A DNA stretch of 64,000 nucleotides, from contig NZ_JAKZJU020000001.1 in assembly GCF_022809315.2 (NCBI RefSeq), positions 868,001-932,000 on the forward strand. Direction: 5' to 3'. Shown here piece after piece: positions 63,717-64,000 of the stretch (its first letter is position 1; every line of letters starts with the position of its first letter). Below the pieces are notes generated by a model. That model was not told where the DNA came from. It made no database searches and saw only the letters and a list, made by a program, of their open reading frames with translations. The position numbers and the translations under genes were made by a program. This stretch comes from Mesosutterella faecium. Its GTDB lineage: Bacteria > Pseudomonadota > Gammaproteobacteria > Burkholderiales > Burkholderiaceae_F.

Positions 63717-64000
63717 TTATTTCTGTGTGCCGTCGAGAAACTTGGCAGGCTGAGAGGTATCCATGACCACCCGCATCAGATCGGCCACGGTTCCAGAGTT
63801 CGTTTTGTCCATGATGCTTGCGCGATGGGCTTCCACTGTTTTGATGGAGATGCCCAGATCATCGGCAATCTGCTTGTTGAGCCTGCCGGCCACGATGCGT
63901 TCGAGGACCTGCTGTTCGCGCGGCGTGAGCTTTGCCAGCAGGGCCTCGTTGAGGCTCTGGCGCTCGTTTTTCATGCGGCGCTCCCGTGCTTCGGCAAGCA
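63717..64000 (-). CDS. FixJ/NarL-type response regulator, C-terminal part (cut by window edge)
   Basis: The visible 94 codons encode a linker (LAEARERR, NERQSLNEAL) and a LuxR-type HTH: LTPREQQVLERIVAGRLNKQIADDLGISIKTVEAHRASIM. The linker and HTH resemble FixJ/TodT regulators. The receiver domain and true start lie beyond base 64000; an internal ATG at 63974 is not the start. It is 27 bp upstream of folD on the same strand. Confidence 0.85.
   Translation of the reverse strand, partial: LAEARERRMKNERQSLNEALLAKLTPREQQVLERIVAGRLNKQIADDLGISIKTVEAHRASIMDKTNSGTVADLMRVVMDTSQPAKFLDGTQK

Noticed and set aside
1..64000. CRISPR array, prophage or integron
   Set aside because: No spaced direct repeats, no integrase or phage genes were seen; the only mobile element supported is the insertion sequence at 4713-6631.

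Overview
The window is dense, GC-rich chromosomal DNA of a proteobacterium. Gene order points to the Betaproteobacteria (Burkholderiales): a gyrA-serC-pheA-hisC-tyrA-aroA-cmk-rpsA-lapB superoperon, trxA-rho-rpmE(type B), ftsH-folP-glmM, gmk-rpoZ-spoT, yicC/rph/rdgB/hemW and glnA-ntrB-ntrC. An oxygen-independent HemN behind a well-placed FNR-type box suggests an anaerobic or microaerobic lifestyle. A Sutterellaceae-like host is my guess from memory and is not proven by the sequence.

Layout. 1-4.7 kb: hemN, alaS and a TusA-like gene. 4.7-6.6 kb: a complete IS1634-like insertion sequence that sits in the tetraloop of the alaS-tusA terminator, with a 6-bp target duplication. 6.6-20.7 kb: gyrA with an unusual C-terminal insertion, then the serine/aromatic amino-acid operon, cmk, rpsA, lapB and htpX. 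20.9-26.3 kb (minus strand): a MATE efflux pump, a GT-C type membrane glycosyltransferase, rpmE2, rho and trxA. 26.8-29.7 kb: the 4.5S SRP RNA, then dnaX-ybaB-recR. 29.7-32.8 kb: a Tat-exported ABC importer preceded by a 40-codon Leu/Cys-containing reading frame, an intrinsic terminator and a possible antiterminator. 32.9-42.0 kb: gmhA, greA, yhbY, rlmE, ftsH-folP-glmM and a PhoBR-like two-component system. 42.0-42.4 kb: tRNA-Pro, tRNA-Arg and tRNA-His under one promoter and one terminator. 42.4-50.2 kb: greB, then (minus) ugd, a YrbL-like gene, a GT90 glycosyltransferase, spoT, rpoZ, gmk and yicC. 50.3-53.7 kb: rph, rdgB, hemW and a GT2 glycosyltransferase. 53.7-59.1 kb: glnA with a sigma-54 promoter and NtrC site, ntrB, ntrC and an RlmN-like radical SAM enzyme. 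59.1-64 kb (minus): a WaaE-like glycosyltransferase, xthA, prlC, folD and the C-terminus of a FixJ/NarL-type regulator cut by the window edge.

Most genes are housekeeping. The most interesting signals are regulatory or structural: the predicted leader-peptide attenuator before the ABC importer, the insertion sequence splitting a terminator, a ~160-residue duplication/insertion in GyrA, non-canonical residues at the quinolone position of GyrA and the glyphosate-related position of AroA, a structured element before gyrA, and leader terminators before greA and rpsA.
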